64,000 nucleotides of DNA from Flammeovirgaceae bacterium UBA2366 (GCA_002344065.1 DDTK01000004.1:116808-180807), one strand, 5' to 3'. Shown: positions 34,166 through 45,075, counted from the stretch's first letter. Made by a program: numbers and translations. The notes: generated from the sequence alone by a model not told the origin.

Positions 34166-36532
34166 TCATTGATCCCGTAAATATTTTACCGGATTACTCC
34201 TTGACGCTTTAAACGTCTGAAACCCGGTTGTGAGAAGCAAAATTATGATCATCACCAATGCCGGGAGAACAAAGTAGTTAAGGTTGATCTCAGTTTTAAA
34301 TGCAAAGCCATTTAACCAATTCTTCATCCAGTAATAGCCCACACCCCAGGCGATAAGCGTTGCTATCAATGCAATTTTTAAGTATCCCGAATAGATCCAC
34401 CATATAAGTTGTGTAGTGGAGCTTCCAAACACTTTTCGAATGCTGATTTCCTTGAGCTTACGATTTAATACATAGGTGGTCAGGCCGATCAGACCAATTC
34501 CCGCAATCAGGATAGCGATGATAGAGAACGAGGTATAAGCCTTGCTCAACTGAGACTCTGCTCCATACAATTGCTTGATCTTCTCATCCAGGAAAAAATA
34601 TTCCAGCGGGTACTCCGGGTAAAATTCTTGCCAGCGTTTTTCGATAGCCGCTATTAGCTTATGATCGTATCCCTGTTGTAGTTGTACGGATACAAACCGA
34701 AAGTTCTGAGGGTAGGAATACATGATGACAGGCTCGATGTTAGAATGAAGTGTCGCATGATTGAAATCCTTTATTACTCCTACTACTTTTCCCTGCACCT
34801 GACCGCGAACTAATTGACCTATAGGGTCGGATAGTTGAAGATACCTTACCGCAGACTCATTAAGAATGACATCGACAAGCGTATCTTTTTTGTCGAAGTT
34901 CGGGAAGCGGCCTTCCTTTAATTTGACATCATAGAGTTCGAAAAAATTCTCATCCACGAAAAAGGCCGCCATTGCCTGCTCACCACTTTCAGTTCCTGCA
35001 AGGGTATACGTGTAAGTGTACGTGTTGCCTGTTCCGGGTGAACTGGATGAAAAGCTGGCATTCACGACTCCCGGCAATTTCCGGATCTCATTCGTAATAA
35101 TAGCGTGCTTTTCATTCTGACCTCTGTCTTTTACGGGTACCACTAACACATTATTGCTCGTAAATCCAAGTCGCGATGATTTCAGAAAGTTGAATTGGTT
35201 TGATACAATCCAGGTAGCTGTAATCAGCAAAATGGAGATGCAGAATTGAAAAGTAATTAACCCAGACCGGATCGCGGACTTACTCTCCAATTTTCCTTGG
35301 GGCTTTGATATATTCATGATATTTAATTTGCCAGACTGAATGGTCGGCATAACCCCGGAAAGAAACCCGATTGCTACTGCAAGGGCGAGCGCAGGTACTA
35401 ATATCCACTCACTGTTGACAATTGACATTTGCTTCCCAGTTGAAATATTAAAATAGGGTAGTGTGAATGCTGCAAGTACAAATGCTAATAGTAACGAAAT
35501 CGCACATATTAAAATCGATTCAATCCAGAAGTGCAGAGCCAAATGGAATTGTCCTGCTCCGAGCACTTTCTGAATAGAGATTTCTTTGAATCGACCTGTC
35601 AGCGTGGCAGTAGATAAATTAACGAAATTCGCACACGCCATCAAAAGGATGAAAACTGCGATAGTGCCGAGAATATATGAGTAACTGTTGCGACTGTTTG
35701 GAGTGATCTCATCTTTGAGGTCAGAATGTAAATGGATAGATTTCAATGGCTGTAGGTAAAGTCGCTCCTTCTCGAGAACCCATTCGGGCGCGTTGTTCCT
35801 GATGAAGTTGGGAAATTTGGACTCGAGCTGTGCAGCAGTCGAGCCGGGGGCCAACAATATATACGTGTAATGATCCATCCAACCCCAATGTGTCAGCCGC
35901 TTTTCTCCTATAAGATTATCAAGTGATGAAAAAGTAATAAAGGCATCCGCAACAAAATGCGAATGAGCCGGGATCTCCTTCAGAATACCTGTAATTTTTA
36001 GATCGATAAGATTATTTAAGCGTAGGGTCTTGCCGATGGCATCATCATTCTTGAAATACTTTTTAGCCAAAACCGATGTGATCACTATCGAATTTTTGTC
36101 TCTCAGTGCTACAGCCGGGTTTCCATTCTCCAGTTCAAAATCAAAAATATTGAACAAGGTGCTGTCAGCGAAGAAGACCCGCTCTTCATAGAATTTGATT
36201 TCATCGCGGCTTATTAGATCCGTTCCCGGATTCTTCCGCAGCCGAACTACTTGCTCGACCTCAGGATAAGCTCCTGTAAGATATTTTCCGATAGGGGCGC
36301 TTGTACGGGCCCAACTTACCGTATTTCCCTTTTCCGAAAAGTCCAATACAATTCTGTAGATTCGGTCAGCGTTTTTGTGGTAGGCATCAAAATTATACTC
36401 ATCATAAATGAACATCGCAATCAACAGAAGAGCTGCCAGTCCGACTGCAAGGCCACTTATATTGATAAAAGTAAACAATCCATTTTTTCGAAATAGATTG
36501 CGAAGGCTTAACTGGAAAAAGGAGCGAAACAT
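34166..36532 (-). CDS. FtsX/MacB-type ABC transporter permease
   Basis: The 788-residue protein has an N-terminal helix (GLFTFINISGLAVGLAALLLIAMFI), a large MacB periplasmic domain (about 45-270), three helices with the FtsX core, a second periplasmic domain (about 430-640) and the last FtsX group (AIAILIAGIGLIGLTTYVLNRKLKEISIRKVFGSS). This double FtsX layout is the usual Bacteroidota permease of MacAB/LolCDE-like exporters of peptides or lipids. No ATPase or adaptor gene is next to it. Gene 125 bases upstream is the Zn/Cd ATPase, and this permease may be a stray insertion next to it. Confidence 0.85.
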   Translation of the reverse strand: MFRSFFQLSLRNLFRKNGLFTFINISGLAVGLAALLLIAMFIYDEYNFDAYHKNADRIYRIVLDFSEKGNTVSWARTSAPIGKYLTGAYPEVEQVVRLRKNPGTDLISRDEIKFYEERVFFADSTLFNIFDFELENGNPAVALRDKNSIVITSVLAKKYFKNDDAIGKTLRLNNLIDLKITGILKEIPAHSHFVADAFITFSSLDNLIGEKRLTHWGWMDHYTYILLAPGSTAAQLESKFPNFIRNNAPEWVLEKERLYLQPLKSIHLHSDLKDEITPNSRNSYSYILGTIAVFILLMACANFVNLSTATLTGRFKEISIQKVLGAGQFHLALHFWIESILICAISLLLAFVLAAFTLPYFNISTGKQMSIVNSEWILVPALALAVAIGFLSGVMPTIQSGKLNIMNISKPQGKLESKSAIRSGLITFQFCISILLITATWIVSNQFNFLKSSRLGFTSNNVLVVPVKDRGQNEKHAIITNEIRKLPGVVNASFSSSSPGTGNTYTYTYTLAGTESGEQAMAAFFVDENFFELYDVKLKEGRFPNFDKKDTLVDVILNESAVRYLQLSDPIGQLVRGQVQGKVVGVIKDFNHATLHSNIEPVIMYSYPQNFRFVSVQLQQGYDHKLIAAIEKRWQEFYPEYPLEYFFLDEKIKQLYGAESQLSKAYTSFSIIAILIAGIGLIGLTTYVLNRKLKEISIRKVFGSSTTQLIWWIYSGYLKIALIATLIAWGVGYYWMKNWLNGFAFKTEINLNYFVLPALVMIIILLLTTGFQTFKASRSNPVKYLRDQ

Positions 36533-36657
36533 ATCAATACTACTTGGGTGCGATAATAAGATGTTAAACGAATTTTAGGATCAGAATTGTCTTTGCGAAA
36601 ATGATTTAAAACAGCCCTAAATAAGGGAATTTTCTTCGTTTAAACGGAATTAATTAG

Positions 36658-38643
36658 TCAATTGAATTTCATCCGCTGAATCCTCACCGCATTCAAGATG
36701 GCCAATAGTGCAACACCTACATCAGCAAACACTGCCTCCCACATAGTAGCCAGGCCGCCTGCACCGAGAGCCATCACAACTAACTTTACACCAAATGCCA
36801 TAGCGATGTTTTGCCACACAATCTGGTTAGTTGCCTTACCGATCTTAATTGCGGTTACGATTTTGGAAGGCTGATCCGTTTGTATTACTACATCCGCTGT
36901 TTCAATGGCAGCATCACTTCCTAATCCGCCCATCGCAATGCCTACATCGCTCAAAGCAAGAACGGGGGCATCGTTAATTCCATCACCAACAAAGGCAACG
37001 GCTTCTTTTTTTCCCTTTTTAATCGCCTCTACTTTCTCAACCTTGTGCTCAGGAAGTAGTTCTCCGTAAGCCTGATCAATTCCTAATGTCTTAGCAACTT
37101 TATCAGCTACTGTCTGCTTATCTCCACTCAGCATAATGGTTTTAATATGGAGCGCATGCATTTGTTCAATAGCTTGTTTGCTGTCTTCTTTGATTTCATC
37201 AGAAATGGTGATATACCCAACAAATGTTTTGTCTATGGCTATTGTAACAATAGTATCGGAAATACTTAAAGTTTCCTGATCGACTGTTACTCCAAACTTA
37301 GATAATAGCTTAGGGTTACCTGCAAGGACTTCTTTGCCTTGAATAATTCCTTTCAATCCATGTCCTTTTATTTCTTCGAGAGTATCAACGGAGATTTTAT
37401 CATAACGGCCTTTCGAGAATTCAACAACGGCCTTTGCGACTGGATGATTTGAATTGGATTCTAATGCTGCAACCAGTGGAAGCCATTCATTTTCATTCAT
37501 GCCTTTGCTTACCACTTGCTGCACTTTAAAAACTCCTTTAGTAAGCGTTCCTGTTTTATCCATTACAATAGTATTCACGCGTGTCATCAAATCGAGGTAG
37601 TTTGATCCCTTGAACAAAATACCATTGCGTGAACCCGCGCCTATACCCCCAAAGTATCCTAAAGGTATTGCCACAACCAAAGCGCACGGGCAGGATATCA
37701 CCAGAAAAATCAATGCACGATACAACCACTGATCAAAATTATACTCTTGCACAAAAAAATAAGGCAATAAAGTAAGAGCGATAGCAAGAAATACAACAAT
37801 AGGTGTATAGACTTTTGCAAACCTCCTAATAAACAACTCTGTCCTAGCCTTTCGCCCCGTAGCATTTTGTACCAACTCAAGAATTCTTGCCAGTGAACTC
37901 TCATTGAAAAGTTTTGTAACCTTTAGATCAACGACCATTGATTCGTTAATCATTCCGGCTAATACTGTTTCACCTTTCTCAATAGTTTTTGGTTTACTCT
38001 CACCGGTTAGGGCTGCCGTATTAAAAGAACTTCCTTCACTCAACATCTCACCATCCAGTGGAACACGCTCACCAACTTTTATTAAAATTGACTCACCCAC
38101 CAGCACTTCGGTTGGATCAACATTTACGAGATTACCATTACGATAGACTGAGGCCACATCAGGTCTTACATCCATGAGTGCTTTTATGCTTCGCTTGGCC
38201 CGATTGACTGCCGCACTTTGAAATAGTTCACCAATTGCGTAGAAGACCATCACGGCAACGCCTTCAGGATACTCACCAATATAGAATGCGCCCATGGTGG
38301 CAATACTCATCAGAATAAATTCTGTAAAAACTTCACCACGAAATGCGTAACGCAGCCCCTTTAGTAAAACAGGAAGTCCAACCGGAAAGTATGCAATAGC
38401 ATACCATCCAAACCGGACAAACCCTGTAAACCACGATGGACTTACTAGATTGTCAAGTATTAACCCCGCGATCAATAAAACAAAACTTGCCATTGCCGAT
38501 AGCCACTCTTTGTTAATGCCACCCGCTTCATCATGATCGTGATCACCGTCACCTTTACTTTTGTTCGGTGGTAGTACGATTGGCGTACTAGGTTCACAAC
38601 ACCCTGTCTCTTCTTTATTATTTTTGATTTGTTCGGAAGACAT
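36658..38643 (-). CDS. Zn/Cd/Pb P1B-type ATPase
   Basis: The 661-residue pump lacks an HMA domain but has a cytoplasmic N-terminus with GCCEP and a DHDHDE His/Asp cluster that may bind metal. It has TGES (213-216), the transport motif CPC (318-320), DKTGTLT (Asp 362), the HP locus, GDGINDAP and a C-terminal N-x-x-x...K / D-x-G pair in the last helices (WQNIAMAFGVK, FADVGVAL). These are marks of the P1B-2 group that exports Zn2+, Cd2+ and Pb2+. It follows the membrane transporter gene by 14 bases and ends the operon that starts with the CzcA fusion. Confidence 0.92.
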   Translation of the reverse strand: MSSEQIKNNKEETGCCEPSTPIVLPPNKSKGDGDHDHDEAGGINKEWLSAMASFVLLIAGLILDNLVSPSWFTGFVRFGWYAIAYFPVGLPVLLKGLRYAFRGEVFTEFILMSIATMGAFYIGEYPEGVAVMVFYAIGELFQSAAVNRAKRSIKALMDVRPDVASVYRNGNLVNVDPTEVLVGESILIKVGERVPLDGEMLSEGSSFNTAALTGESKPKTIEKGETVLAGMINESMVVDLKVTKLFNESSLARILELVQNATGRKARTELFIRRFAKVYTPIVVFLAIALTLLPYFFVQEYNFDQWLYRALIFLVISCPCALVVAIPLGYFGGIGAGSRNGILFKGSNYLDLMTRVNTIVMDKTGTLTKGVFKVQQVVSKGMNENEWLPLVAALESNSNHPVAKAVVEFSKGRYDKISVDTLEEIKGHGLKGIIQGKEVLAGNPKLLSKFGVTVDQETLSISDTIVTIAIDKTFVGYITISDEIKEDSKQAIEQMHALHIKTIMLSGDKQTVADKVAKTLGIDQAYGELLPEHKVEKVEAIKKGKKEAVAFVGDGINDAPVLALSDVGIAMGGLGSDAAIETADVVIQTDQPSKIVTAIKIGKATNQIVWQNIAMAFGVKLVVMALGAGGLATMWEAVFADVGVALLAILNAVRIQRMKFN

Positions 38644-38657
38644 ACTTTAAATGTTTA

Positions 38658-39269
38658 TTAATGAATAAAAAATGAAGCAATTCCTGTAAGCACCAGTGTA
38701 ATACCCGTAATGATTCCAGCATTATGTTCCAGCGAATGCCAATTAAGCTTTAGTAATCCTGTATAGGTAAAGCGTACCCATACCACCATGCCACCTACGG
38801 TAACGACCGTATAAAGCGTTGCTAGCATGGCAACCATCCACCAACCCTGGCTACCTGCCAAAAAAAAATAGGCTTCGATTTCCAGGCATGGAGAAAAGAA
38901 CATCGCCAGTGCCAGGCTGGCAATAATCTTTTTGTCTGAAACTATTTCGTCATGCTTATGCAGATGGAAGTGTTTGTGTTTATGATGTTGATAGATGTAA
39001 AATAATCCTAATGCTATAAGAACTGATGGCGCAACGAAGTGAGTAAAATAGTTAATCCTATCGGACAGTGTGAGGCCTATCAATCCTACAACAATTCCTA
39101 CCAACACTGTGCTCAATGCATGTGACAAGCCAGCGATAACCGTAATAGATGTAGTGCGGTTCAATGACCATCCTTCTTTTTTAGCAATAGCTAATACTGG
39201 AAGCCAATGATTTGGAATCAAGGCATGCAGTACGCTTAAAACAAGACTTCCGGTAATTAGTGTTATCAT
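38658..39269 (-). CDS. Putative metal-transport membrane protein (UreH/RcnA-like)
   Basis: A 203-residue protein with about six hydrophobic segments. The first carries HALIPNHWLPV and the third SPCLEIEAYF, and there is a His-rich cytoplasmic loop (HHKHKHFHLHKHDE) between. The His motif in helix 1 resembles the HxxxDH of nickel/urease-associated transporters such as UreH and RcnA, but the fit is only partial. With the P1B ATPase downstream (14 bases) and the CzcB-type adaptor upstream (42 bases) it probably moves Zn, Co or Ni. Function inferred from the His-loop and neighbourhood. Confidence 0.6.
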   Translation of the reverse strand: MITLITGSLVLSVLHALIPNHWLPVLAIAKKEGWSLNRTTSITVIAGLSHALSTVLVGIVVGLIGLTLSDRINYFTHFVAPSVLIALGLFYIYQHHKHKHFHLHKHDEIVSDKKIIASLALAMFFSPCLEIEAYFFLAGSQGWWMVAMLATLYTVVTVGGMVVWVRFTYTGLLKLNWHSLEHNAGIITGITLVLTGIASFFIH

Positions 39270-39311
39270 CTTAATTTCGGTAAGATATTTAATATGGCCT
39301 CAAGGCCTATT

Positions 39312-40490
39312 CTAATGTTCTTCCTCTGAGGCTCCCTGTGATTTTGATAAAATGTAAAACGCTCCTTTAATAACGATTTTTGAATTTTGCTTAATCTCTT
39401 CCAAGGGTTTGATTTCAATATATCCCAAATCAGTAATCCCTGTCACAACCTCTACTTTCTGAAAATGCATTACCTCCGCTTTATTGCCTTCTTCAACAAG
39501 AACAAAGATGTAGTTCTTTCCGTCAGATTTGACAATGGCATCAACCGGAACTGCCGGCATGGTCTGACTTCCAACATCGATGGAAGCTGAAACATACATC
39601 CCTGGAAAAAGCTTTAAGCCTTTTACATTTCTTACTACTGCATGAGCGAGTACCGCTTTACTTTCGCCTTCAAACGATTGGTTAACACCATAAATCTCTC
39701 CCTGAATCTGTTGATTATTTTGATTGGTTAACATGAAATTTACCTTCTGCCCAATTTTAACTTTAAACAAATCTTTCTCGTACACCTGGAGATCGCAATG
39801 AATCTGAGAGTTATCCACAATATCCATAATCACTTTTCCAGGCTCTACGAACGAGCCCAGGTTTACATCAATGTGCGCAACAACTCCACTGATGGGTGCA
39901 ACAACGGATAGATTAGAAATTATTTCTCCAGCAGAAAGCTGATTAAGATTTACATTAAGTTGTTGCAACTGCTTCGCCAACGATTGAAGCTTTGCTTTTT
40001 CAGAAAGATAATTGGATTCGGATTGTTGAAATACTTTTCCTGTTCCGGCATTCCTCTCATTGAGTTCTTTTTGTCGTTGAAATTCTTTTTCGATATAATT
40101 AAAACTACTTTGATTGGTAAGATACTCCTGTTGCATTTTGATGAATTCAAGATTTCCAATCGTGAGAAGCACTTGACCTTTCTTAACATAGCTACCCTCC
40201 AGTACAAAAATCTGTTTTACTGATCCTCCCATAAGCACTGAAATATCGGCTCTGTTTTGAGGAGGCACCTCCAGTTTTCCGCTTGCTTTAACAACAGCAC
40301 TAAGATTTTTTTCTTCCAGAGTATCTATCTCAATACCAACAGCATTAATTTGTTCTTGCGTCAGCTCAATAGTAGATGAGGATTCTTCATCATGGTGTTC
40401 TGCTTGCTCTTCGGTTGCTTCTTTTTCATTATTGCAAGCTGAAATTATCAGAAGTAAAAGAAGAAAGGTATATGTTTTTAATGTTTTCAT
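39312..40490 (-). CDS. CzcB-type RND periplasmic adaptor
   Basis: The 392-residue lipoprotein (IISAC lipobox) has an acidic, His-containing lead (EEQAEHHDEESSS), the two lipoyl half-motifs (VLMGGSVKQIFVLEGSYVKKGQ and APISGVVAHIDVNLGSFVEPG) flanking a long coiled-coil hairpin (about 115-185, rich in Gln/Leu), and a barrel with IGQKVNFML. It would bridge the CzcA pump encoded directly upstream (35-base gap) to the outer membrane. Together they export divalent ions such as Zn2+, Cd2+ and Co2+. Confidence 0.88.
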   Translation of the reverse strand: MKTLKTYTFLLLLLIISACNNEKEATEEQAEHHDEESSSTIELTQEQINAVGIEIDTLEEKNLSAVVKASGKLEVPPQNRADISVLMGGSVKQIFVLEGSYVKKGQVLLTIGNLEFIKMQQEYLTNQSSFNYIEKEFQRQKELNERNAGTGKVFQQSESNYLSEKAKLQSLAKQLQQLNVNLNQLSAGEIISNLSVVAPISGVVAHIDVNLGSFVEPGKVIMDIVDNSQIHCDLQVYEKDLFKVKIGQKVNFMLTNQNNQQIQGEIYGVNQSFEGESKAVLAHAVVRNVKGLKLFPGMYVSASIDVGSQTMPAVPVDAIVKSDGKNYIFVLVEEGNKAEVMHFQKVEVVTGITDLGYIEIKPLEEIKQNSKIVIKGAFYILSKSQGASEEEH

Positions 40491-40525
40491 AGTTGATTAT
40501 TTATCATGTTAGCCGCTCAGTAATA

Positions 40526-43500
40526 TTAGTTTACCGAACCGGTGATATACTCAATGTTTATAATGGTTTGATTGTAGTTATTTACCGTGTCTATATAAAG
40601 GAGTTTACTCTGCACGGCCTGTGAAGTATTTTGAATAAACTCAACATATCCGATTTCGCCCTTACTATAAGCAAATGCGGCAATACTCAACAATTCATCG
40701 GCCTGCTGTAGACCACTGGTTTCAAAATACAGTAAAGTGTTCTGTAACTTTTGTAGTTGTTGCAATTGCTGGTTGTATGTCGACTTTAGAATATTGCTCG
40801 TGTTTTGAAGTTCAGCGTAGGACTTTTCATTATTAATTTTTGCAGCCTGAATACGACCTTGTTGCACATTAAAGAAAAGTGGAATAGCTAAACCTACTTC
40901 AAATCCGCCACTGCGTGTACCTGGAAAGTAGGAACGTGTAATGTCAGCAGGGTTGTAGGCAGAGAGCAGTGCCTGGCGATTAAACCCAACTGTAAGATCA
41001 GGCATAAACTTGTTCTTCTCTAATTTTAGTTGTGAGGCTGTTACACTGGTTTTTTGACGGTGAAAATTGAGTAGCGGATTCTGAGCTATGGCAGAAGTAT
41101 CGGGTAAAAGATCAAGAGTAAGTTTTGGTAAATCCGTATCCTGGGGAACCATGACTTCGTTTGTGTTCAAAAGCTTTTGTAATTCCTGCTGGTAGATGTG
41201 TAAGTCTGCTTCTGCCTGCTGCTTTAGTAATTGCACTTCTTTCGAGCGGTTGATAGCTGAAAGTTTTTCAAGATTTGAAGTTTCCCCTGTTTGATAACGA
41301 ACCGTTGCACGTTCTGCAAAATTCGCATAGATGCTGTCCTGAAAGGAAAGAAGTCTGTGCCTTTCAATGGAATATAAGAGATTATAATAAGCCAACTTTA
41401 CATCCTTGATTAATTCAACACGGGTTACGGATGCAGATTTTTCACTTAATGCAGTTTGCTGTCTTAATACTTTGGTATGCATGGCATATACGGTAGGGAA
41501 TGAAATCGTTTGAGCAATGCTCAGGCTATTATCAATATTTCCACCACTGGTAGGATCTTGTGTTAGAAGTACATTAGTCTTATCAATATCCCACCCCGTT
41601 TTTTCCAGTGACTTGCTTTGCTGAATCTCTAGGTTTGAGATTTTGGATTTTAGATTATCCTGTAAAGCCCTCTTAATGCATTCTTGAACTGACATAGGTT
41701 TTACTTCCTGGGCTTGTGCCATTCCGGTAAAAGAGAACAGCGTAGCAAAAAGTATTACTGTAAGCATTGACTTCATAGGTATTTTCAATTTTGATTTTAT
41801 TCCTGTCGAAAAGATGATATAGAGTATCGGCAACACGAGAAGTGTAAGCAAGGTGGCCGAAATCAAACCGCCTATCACAACCGTAGCTAATGGTTTTTGT
41901 ACTTCTGCTCCTGCACTGGTGGATAGTGCCATTGGGAGAAATCCAAGTGAGGCCACCGAGGCAGTCATGATCACAGGTCGAAGACGGTCACTGGTTCCTC
42001 GTTTTACCCGTTCGATAATATCGGTAATGCCTTCCTGTTGGAGTTGATTAAAGTAACCAATCAGCACAATACCATTTAATACAGCCACTCCAAATAAGGC
42101 AATAAATCCAATGCCGGCTGAAATACTGAATGGCATATCGCGAAGCCAAAGCGCAAACACGCCACCGATTGCAGAAAGTGGAATGGCAGTAAAAATGAGA
42201 AGAGTTTGCTTAAATGAATGGAATGTAAAGTATAACAGTACGAGTATCAATACCAGCGCTGTAGGTACAGCAATTGAAAGTCGCTTATTGGCTTCACGCA
42301 GATTTTGAAACTGCCCACCATACGTAGTGTAATAGCCTGGCGGTAAATCCAGTTTATCATTCAGGATTTTTTCAATCTCCTCCACGGTGCTTTCAACATC
42401 GCGACCACGCACATTGAAGCCCACATAAATCCTGCGCTTTCCATTTTCCCTGCTAACCTGTGCCGGTGCATCTTTAATGGATACTTCAGCAATCTGACTC
42501 AACGGAACTTTGTTCCCTGAAGGGAGAGGGACAAACAAGTTTTCAATATTGCTGATATCTTCCCGCAATTCACGGTGCAGACGAACTACAAGATCAAAAC
42601 GCTGTTCTCCTTCAAATACAACTCCTGCTACGTTTCCTGCAAAAGCTGTTTTAAGTATCATATTAATATCAGAGATGGTGAGTCCGTATTGTGCCATCTT
42701 ATCCCGATTGTATTCTACAATAATTTGAGGAAGGCCAGTAACACGCTCTACAATGGGTTCGCTAACACCTTTTACCGGAGCAATTAGCTTGGCTATCTTA
42801 CCTGCCTCTGTTGTGAGTTCATCCAGATCATCTCCATAAATCTTGATCGCCACATCTTGACGGATTCCCGTCATCAACTCATTAAAGCGCATTTGCATAG
42901 GTTGGGTTACTTCCACATTAACACCAGGTAAAACTGAGAGCGATTCTTCAATCATCTCCTGCATCTCTTCACGGCTGTTCACACGCCATTCTTCTTTCGG
43001 CTTCATGGAAAGCATCATATCGCCTCGCTCAATGGGCATAGGGTCAGTAGGAATCTCTGCACTTCCAATACGGGTAACAGCCTGCTTTACTTCTGGAAAT
43101 TCTTTTCTTATAATTTCCTCCGCTTTAGAAAATGTTTTTACTGTTTGCGACAACGAGGTTCCCTGCATCATGCTGATCTCTACCGTCAGGTCGCCTTCTT
43201 CCAGCGTTGGAATAAATTCTCCTCCCATAGTGCTGAAAATCCATAGGGCAAAAGCAAACAATAGAATGGATAAGCTGATGGTGATTTTTTTGAAACGTAA
43301 TACAGTGGTAAGCATAGGTTCATAGACTTTATGAAAGAAACTCATCAAGCTATCTGAGATATTGTGCTTATGTTCTGTCTTGCGACTAAGGAACAGGGCA
43401 CTCATCATAGGTATATAGGTTAGAGAAAGAATGAAGGCACCAAGAATAGCGAATGCTACGGTTTGAGCCATTGGCTTAAACATTTTTCCTTCGATACCCA

Positions 43501-44908
43501 CCAACGCAAACAAGGGCAGGTAAACAATCAGAATAATAATTTCCCCAAAGGCAGCACTGTTTCTGATTTTGGAAGCGGCTGAATAAACTTCTTCATCCAT
43601 TTGCTGCGATGACAATCTATTTACGCCTGGGTAGAGTGACTTATTTATCACAATGCGATGAACTATACTCTCCACGATAATCACAGCTCCGTCTACAATC
43701 AATCCGAAATCAATTGCACCCAAGCTCATCAGGTTACCCGATACGCCAAAAAGGTTCATCATGGAGATAGCAAAAAGCATTGCCAGCGGGATAACCGATG
43801 CTACTACCAAACCTGCACGAAGATTTCCCAGGAGCAACACGAGAATAAACACGACTATCAGGCCACCTTCCAGTAAGTTCTTCTCCACCGTTCCAATGGC
43901 TCTGCCAACTAACTCTGTCCGATCAATGAAGGGTTCTATGATCACACCTTCAGGAAGCGATTTTTGAATTTGTGTCATCCGCTCCTTTACATTTTTAATC
44001 ACGTTGTTGAAGTTCTCTCCCTTTAGCATGAGCGTAATACCTGCAACCACTTCTCCTTCACCATTGCGGGTTACAGCACCGTATCGCATGGCGCTTCCAA
44101 ATTGTACTTTGGCAACATCGCGTATCAGTACTGGAATTTCATTTATATTTTTAACTACAATTTTTTCAATGTCTTGCAGTGATTTGACTTGCCCCAGGCC
44201 GCGAATAAAATAAGCACTGCTGCGTTGCTCAATATAACTGCCTCCTGTATTCTCGTTATTCTTTTCGAGCGCTTCATAAATTTCAGGAATGGATATGTTT
44301 AAGGAATTCAGTTTATCATTGTCTAACGCGATTTCATATTGTTTAACAAAACCTCCCCAACCACTTACTTCGGCCAGGCCTTCTGTGCCAGCCAATTGTC
44401 TTCGCACAATCCAATCCTGAATGGTGCGTAAGTCTGTTGGCGAATATTTATCCTCAAAGCCAGGCTTGGTGTGTATCACGTAGTGATAGATTTCTCCAAG
44501 ACCCGTGGTGATAGGTGCTAACGTAGGCTCACCGAGACCTTTCGGTATCTGGGCCTCGGCTTCTTTAAGTTTTTCGCCTACCTGCTGCCGTGCCCAATAC
44601 ACGTCTACGTTGTCTTTAAATACAATCGTAATAACTGAAATGCCGGAGCGGGAAATGGAACGCTTTTCAATAACATTGGCAATATTACTTAGCGCAAGTT
44701 CTATAGGTGCTGTAATAAATTGTTCTACTTCTTGTGCACCTAATGTAGGGGCTTGCGTAATCACCTGCACCTGGTTATTGGTTATATCTGGTACGGCATC
44801 AATGGGTAATTGTGTTAGGGAGTAAGATCCCCACGCAATCAGAACCAATGTGAAAAAGCCAATGACCAGCTTATGCTTTATTGAATAATGAATGATTTTA
44901 TCTAACAT
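40526..44908 (-). CDS. CzcA-type RND pump fused to outer-membrane factor
   Basis: At 1460 residues this protein joins a CzcA pump (about 1-1040) to a TolC-family outer-membrane factor (about 1050-1460). The pump has the divalent-metal HME1 helix-4 motif FGLIVDGAVIIVES, and both periplasmic porter halves are intact. The C-terminal part begins with an internal signal-like stretch (MLTVILFATLFSFTGMAQA), followed by VQECIKRALQDN and the paired helix-strand repeats of CzcC/TolC. This pump-channel fusion is common in Bacteroidota. It heads the operon czcA-czcB-transporter-P1B ATPase on the minus strand. No frame breaks are seen. Confidence 0.92.
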   Translation of the reverse strand: MLDKIIHYSIKHKLVIGFFTLVLIAWGSYSLTQLPIDAVPDITNNQVQVITQAPTLGAQEVEQFITAPIELALSNIANVIEKRSISRSGISVITIVFKDNVDVYWARQQVGEKLKEAEAQIPKGLGEPTLAPITTGLGEIYHYVIHTKPGFEDKYSPTDLRTIQDWIVRRQLAGTEGLAEVSGWGGFVKQYEIALDNDKLNSLNISIPEIYEALEKNNENTGGSYIEQRSSAYFIRGLGQVKSLQDIEKIVVKNINEIPVLIRDVAKVQFGSAMRYGAVTRNGEGEVVAGITLMLKGENFNNVIKNVKERMTQIQKSLPEGVIIEPFIDRTELVGRAIGTVEKNLLEGGLIVVFILVLLLGNLRAGLVVASVIPLAMLFAISMMNLFGVSGNLMSLGAIDFGLIVDGAVIIVESIVHRIVINKSLYPGVNRLSSQQMDEEVYSAASKIRNSAAFGEIIILIVYLPLFALVGIEGKMFKPMAQTVAFAILGAFILSLTYIPMMSALFLSRKTEHKHNISDSLMSFFHKVYEPMLTTVLRFKKITISLSILLFAFALWIFSTMGGEFIPTLEEGDLTVEISMMQGTSLSQTVKTFSKAEEIIRKEFPEVKQAVTRIGSAEIPTDPMPIERGDMMLSMKPKEEWRVNSREEMQEMIEESLSVLPGVNVEVTQPMQMRFNELMTGIRQDVAIKIYGDDLDELTTEAGKIAKLIAPVKGVSEPIVERVTGLPQIIVEYNRDKMAQYGLTISDINMILKTAFAGNVAGVVFEGEQRFDLVVRLHRELREDISNIENLFVPLPSGNKVPLSQIAEVSIKDAPAQVSRENGKRRIYVGFNVRGRDVESTVEEIEKILNDKLDLPPGYYTTYGGQFQNLREANKRLSIAVPTALVLILVLLYFTFHSFKQTLLIFTAIPLSAIGGVFALWLRDMPFSISAGIGFIALFGVAVLNGIVLIGYFNQLQQEGITDIIERVKRGTSDRLRPVIMTASVASLGFLPMALSTSAGAEVQKPLATVVIGGLISATLLTLLVLPILYIIFSTGIKSKLKIPMKSMLTVILFATLFSFTGMAQAQEVKPMSVQECIKRALQDNLKSKISNLEIQQSKSLEKTGWDIDKTNVLLTQDPTSGGNIDNSLSIAQTISFPTVYAMHTKVLRQQTALSEKSASVTRVELIKDVKLAYYNLLYSIERHRLLSFQDSIYANFAERATVRYQTGETSNLEKLSAINRSKEVQLLKQQAEADLHIYQQELQKLLNTNEVMVPQDTDLPKLTLDLLPDTSAIAQNPLLNFHRQKTSVTASQLKLEKNKFMPDLTVGFNRQALLSAYNPADITRSYFPGTRSGGFEVGLAIPLFFNVQQGRIQAAKINNEKSYAELQNTSNILKSTYNQQLQQLQKLQNTLLYFETSGLQQADELLSIAAFAYSKGEIGYVEFIQNTSQAVQSKLLYIDTVNNYNQTIINIEYITGSVN

Positions 44909-45075
44909 AAAATGTTGTGAATAAGTAAGTCCAGGTGTAACGGATACATTTTTGGAGAATCCGTGAACACACAGAACTTAGTTCGTTGTTATGCTTTGCA
45001 CATGAGCGCAAAAGCTTATGAATTATAAATGGATGAAGTGAATGACCCTGAGGCCATTCTTGGAGAAGGAAGTAA

